From JAKPQD01 sp029572965 (lineage in GTDB: Bacteria > Bacteroidota > Bacteroidia > Bacteroidales > DTGW01): a stretch of 64,000 nucleotides of DNA. The notes under the pieces are model-generated. The model did not search any database. It saw nothing but the letters and a program-made list of their open reading frames with translations, and was not told where the DNA came from. Position numbers and translations under genes: made by a program. Below, piece after piece: positions 62,281 through 64,000 of the stretch. Each line of letters begins with the position of its first letter. Position 1 is the stretch's first letter. The stretch is taken from the NCBI GenBank assembly GCA_035374585.1, contig DAOSPF010000004.1, forward strand, positions 1-64,000, in the 5' to 3' direction.

Positions 62281-62712
62281 TTATTTTACCAAAGAAGCCT
62301 TGTTTACAACAACATCCATCAAGTAGCCATTGCAAACACCTTTTATTTTAACTGTTTTGCCAATCGATATTTTAGAGGTATCAGCAACCTGGCTTTTCCC
62401 CAATGCACAATTGACTCCGGACATGGCTCCTTCAGGGCGTAAAACAACAACAACAGCATTACTGTCAACAGTTATTTCGGCTACCGGGCCTTCTATTTCA
62501 AGAATCTTGCCCAAATACTTGGCATTTGCAGTGTTTTCATTGTTTTCAAAATCGGTAACGAGCTGCTTGCTTTGTACCGAATAATCTGTTTTTTGTTTTG
62601 CCACGGTATCGTCTGCTTTTCTGAAAACAAATAAAAGCACTATAAACCCAATTACTGCAAGAGCCAGCCCAATAATGAGGGTATATTTAATAAAAGTCTT
62701 CGCTTTTGACAT
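62281..62712 (-). CDS. Membrane-anchored OB-fold (tRNA_anti-like) protein
   Basis: 143 residues. An N-terminal transmembrane helix (YTLIIGLALAVIGFIVLLFVF), a helical linker, then a small OB barrel (KYLGKILEIEGPVAEITV, IGKTVKIKGVCNGYL). The predicted topology puts the OB domain outside the cytoplasm. Members of this OB family occur beside YceI genes in Bacteroidota; function unknown. It is 21 bp upstream of holB. Confidence 0.72.
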   Translation of the reverse strand: MSKAKTFIKYTLIIGLALAVIGFIVLLFVFRKADDTVAKQKTDYSVQSKQLVTDFENNENTANAKYLGKILEIEGPVAEITVDSNAVVVVLRPEGAMSGVNCALGKSQVADTSKISIGKTVKIKGVCNGYLMDVVVNKASLVK

Positions 62713-62771
62713 AATAATAAGTTTTAATGGATAAAGGAGAACAAAAGTATGGTAAAAAAGAAAATTGTGGC

Positions 62772-63323
62772 TTATTTTTTCTCAGCTTTCAGTTCGAGGT
62801 TAATCTTTACATCTACAATTTTAGCCACCCTGTTTTCTACTACTTTAGGTACTTTTATATCATAATCGGCAATAGAAACCTTGAAATTGCTCGAACCAAC
62901 AATTACACCGTCTTTTAATGAAACAACAACCGGCAAGCTCACGTTTTTTGTTTTTCCATGAATGGTAAGCTGTCCTTCGGCAGTAAGCTTAGTTTCGGCA
63001 GAGGAAAGCTTTGCCATGTCAAAGCCTGCGATTTTGCCTTTGAAATTTGCCTTAGGATAAAGGTGCGATTCCATGTAGGTTTCGTTGAAATGCTCTGAGG
63101 CTGTTGCCAGTGTAAATTCAAAAGCTTTTATAAGCATAGCGCAGGCTACATTGCCAGTTTGAGTTTCCAGTACGCAAAAAACCTGATTGTTGGTGCCATC
63201 AATATCAATTACATCAGTGTGCGACATAAAATAAGCTTTACCTGTTTTGGTAAAGTACTTGTCCTGACTGTAAGTAGTACAAATAAAACAAAGTGACAAA
63301 ACAAGAAATAGTATGTGTTTCAT
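62772..63323 (-). CDS. YceI family protein
   Basis: 183 residues. Signal peptide to about 19 (TTYSQ). The YceI lipocalin-like barrel is visible in FEFTLATASEHFNETYMES, FKGKIAGFD, AEGQLTIHGKTKNVSLPVVV and GSSNFKVSIADYDIKVPKVV. YceI proteins bind isoprenoid-like lipids in the periplasm. It follows the DUF5777 barrel gene by 15 bp and probably works with it. Confidence 0.9.
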   Translation of the reverse strand: MKHILFLVLSLCFICTTYSQDKYFTKTGKAYFMSHTDVIDIDGTNNQVFCVLETQTGNVACAMLIKAFEFTLATASEHFNETYMESHLYPKANFKGKIAGFDMAKLSSAETKLTAEGQLTIHGKTKNVSLPVVVSLKDGVIVGSSNFKVSIADYDIKVPKVVENRVAKIVDVKINLELKAEKK

Positions 63324-63338
63324 GATATTAGTGTGTAA

Positions 63339-64000
63339 TTATTGTTGAGTTGTTTTTCTTCCTAAGGTGAAAACCATAGAAATGTTGAAGCCAAGACGGA
63401 TATCTCCATCTGTGAACGATTCTGAGGATTGTGTCAACATCCCCGGCTCGAGCATTGAAGAACTGTTGGTGAGCATGATTTGAAAAACGTGCCCTGAAAC
63501 CTGGATATCAACTCCAATGTTTACCGGGTCATAGTATTTTTGTGTGGCAGTGTTTCTGTCGCCTATCACGTAAAAGTATTCAGCATTGACCGAGAAAGTG
63601 TTGGTGAGCTTATAGCGCCCCCCAATGCCTAAAGCATAGTAGTCATTATCTTGTTGGGGGGTTTCGACCATGTTGCGGTGTACAAAGGTTGGCGAGAGCT
63701 GCAACGACAATTTTGGCGAAAACATCCGTGAAATTAGCAATTGATGGGTATAGCTGCACCTGCGGCTGAAATCATCGTTTCGTTCCTTGTCATTCTCATA
63801 GTTATAGGCATCGGCTGCCATTGTCGAAACCCAAACAACATTTACTGGGATGGTTCTTTTCGATGATTTTTGTTGGCGAAAAACCGAAACTTTGGCAAAA
63901 CCATTGAAGAAGGCATCACTTTGTCTGCCAATACCTGCCATCAGGTAGTCTGTAATACCATATTCGAGGCTTAGGTACGAGTGCGACCCGTCAATGCCCC
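63339..64000 (-). CDS. DUF5777 outer-membrane beta-barrel protein (5' end outside window)
   Basis: 220 codons visible; the frame stays open to the window edge, reading GIDGSHSYLSLEYGITDYL before the first internal Met. Text such as QSSESFTDGDIRLGFNISMVF at the C-terminus and MLTNSSSMLEPGMLTQSS matches the DUF5777 barrel family, which is often encoded just upstream of YceI. An outer-membrane location is likely. Confidence 0.82.
   Translation of the reverse strand, partial: GIDGSHSYLSLEYGITDYLMAGIGRQSDAFFNGFAKVSVFRQQKSSKRTIPVNVVWVSTMAADAYNYENDKERNDDFSRRCSYTHQLLISRMFSPKLSLQLSPTFVHRNMVETPQQDNDYYALGIGGRYKLTNTFSVNAEYFYVIGDRNTATQKYYDPVNIGVDIQVSGHVFQIMLTNSSSMLEPGMLTQSSESFTDGDIRLGFNISMVFTLGRKTTQQ

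Noticed and set aside
1..64000. CRISPR array, prophage, intact insertion sequence, rRNA
   Set aside because: No regularly spaced repeats, no integrase, transposase or phage structural genes, and no rRNA sequence were recognised.

Overview
The window is a stretch of Bacteroidota chromosome. The evidence is a visibly AT-rich composition, gliding and type IX secretion (T9SS) genes (gldA, gldF, gldG, gldH, several proteins with T9SS C-terminal sorting domains), a SusC/SusD pair, a TonB receptor with its DUF4249 lipoprotein, and promoters of the Bacteroidota type (-33 TTG/TTTG, -7 TAnnTTTG). The order within the phylum cannot be fixed from the sequence. I see no phage, no CRISPR array, no intact insertion sequence and no rRNA.

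Positions 1-16.8 kb are mostly housekeeping: the end-truncated DUF2723 membrane protein, a HIT protein, YchF, a tight minus-strand operon ricT-gldH-trmB-alkyltransferase-like-GNAT, a secreted CBM9-like protein, the plus-strand gldA-gldF-gldG-DUF4340 ABC cluster, then panC, hpt, a nucleoside-gate membrane protein and thyA. From 17 to 32 kb come a B12-dependent ribonucleotide reductase, a T9SS-type SGNH-like hydrolase with a long structured leader, mpl, tRNA-Glu(UUC), a TonB receptor/DUF4249 pair, an orphan lipoprotein, a cupin, an aldo/keto reductase and a MORN/TPR/SUMF1-like surface protein.

From 33.2 to 45.2 kb a minus-strand run looks like an exopolysaccharide locus: GT2 glycosyltransferase, WcaF-like acetyltransferase, a cytosolic PAS hybrid kinase, a ROK sugar kinase, two tandem Wzi/RemB-like outer-membrane proteins, a WecA-like initiating transferase, a GH1 glycosidase and a Wzx-like flippase. 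An orphan lipoprotein and a DUF2589 protein follow.

The accessory part lies at 46.9-61.1 kb. A SusC/SusD pair has a well-formed promoter preceded by palindromes. Next to it are two divergent paralogues that combine a CxxCH haem motif with a PD40-type beta-propeller, one carrying a TPR tail. Then come a poorly conserved intergenic stretch, a chaperone-of-endosialidase/T9SS gene broken by a single in-frame TAA, and a very AT-rich trio of secreted proteins that includes a papain-like cysteine protease. The window ends with DNA polymerase III delta', an OB-fold protein, YceI and a truncated DUF5777 barrel protein.

The most interesting unexplained items are the haem-propeller pair beside SusCD, the secreted protease trio, the structured leader at about 19.9-20.05 kb, the palindrome array upstream of susC, and the ricT/gldH overlap with a G8 tract. 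All functional statements rest on reading motifs by eye; no database search was run.
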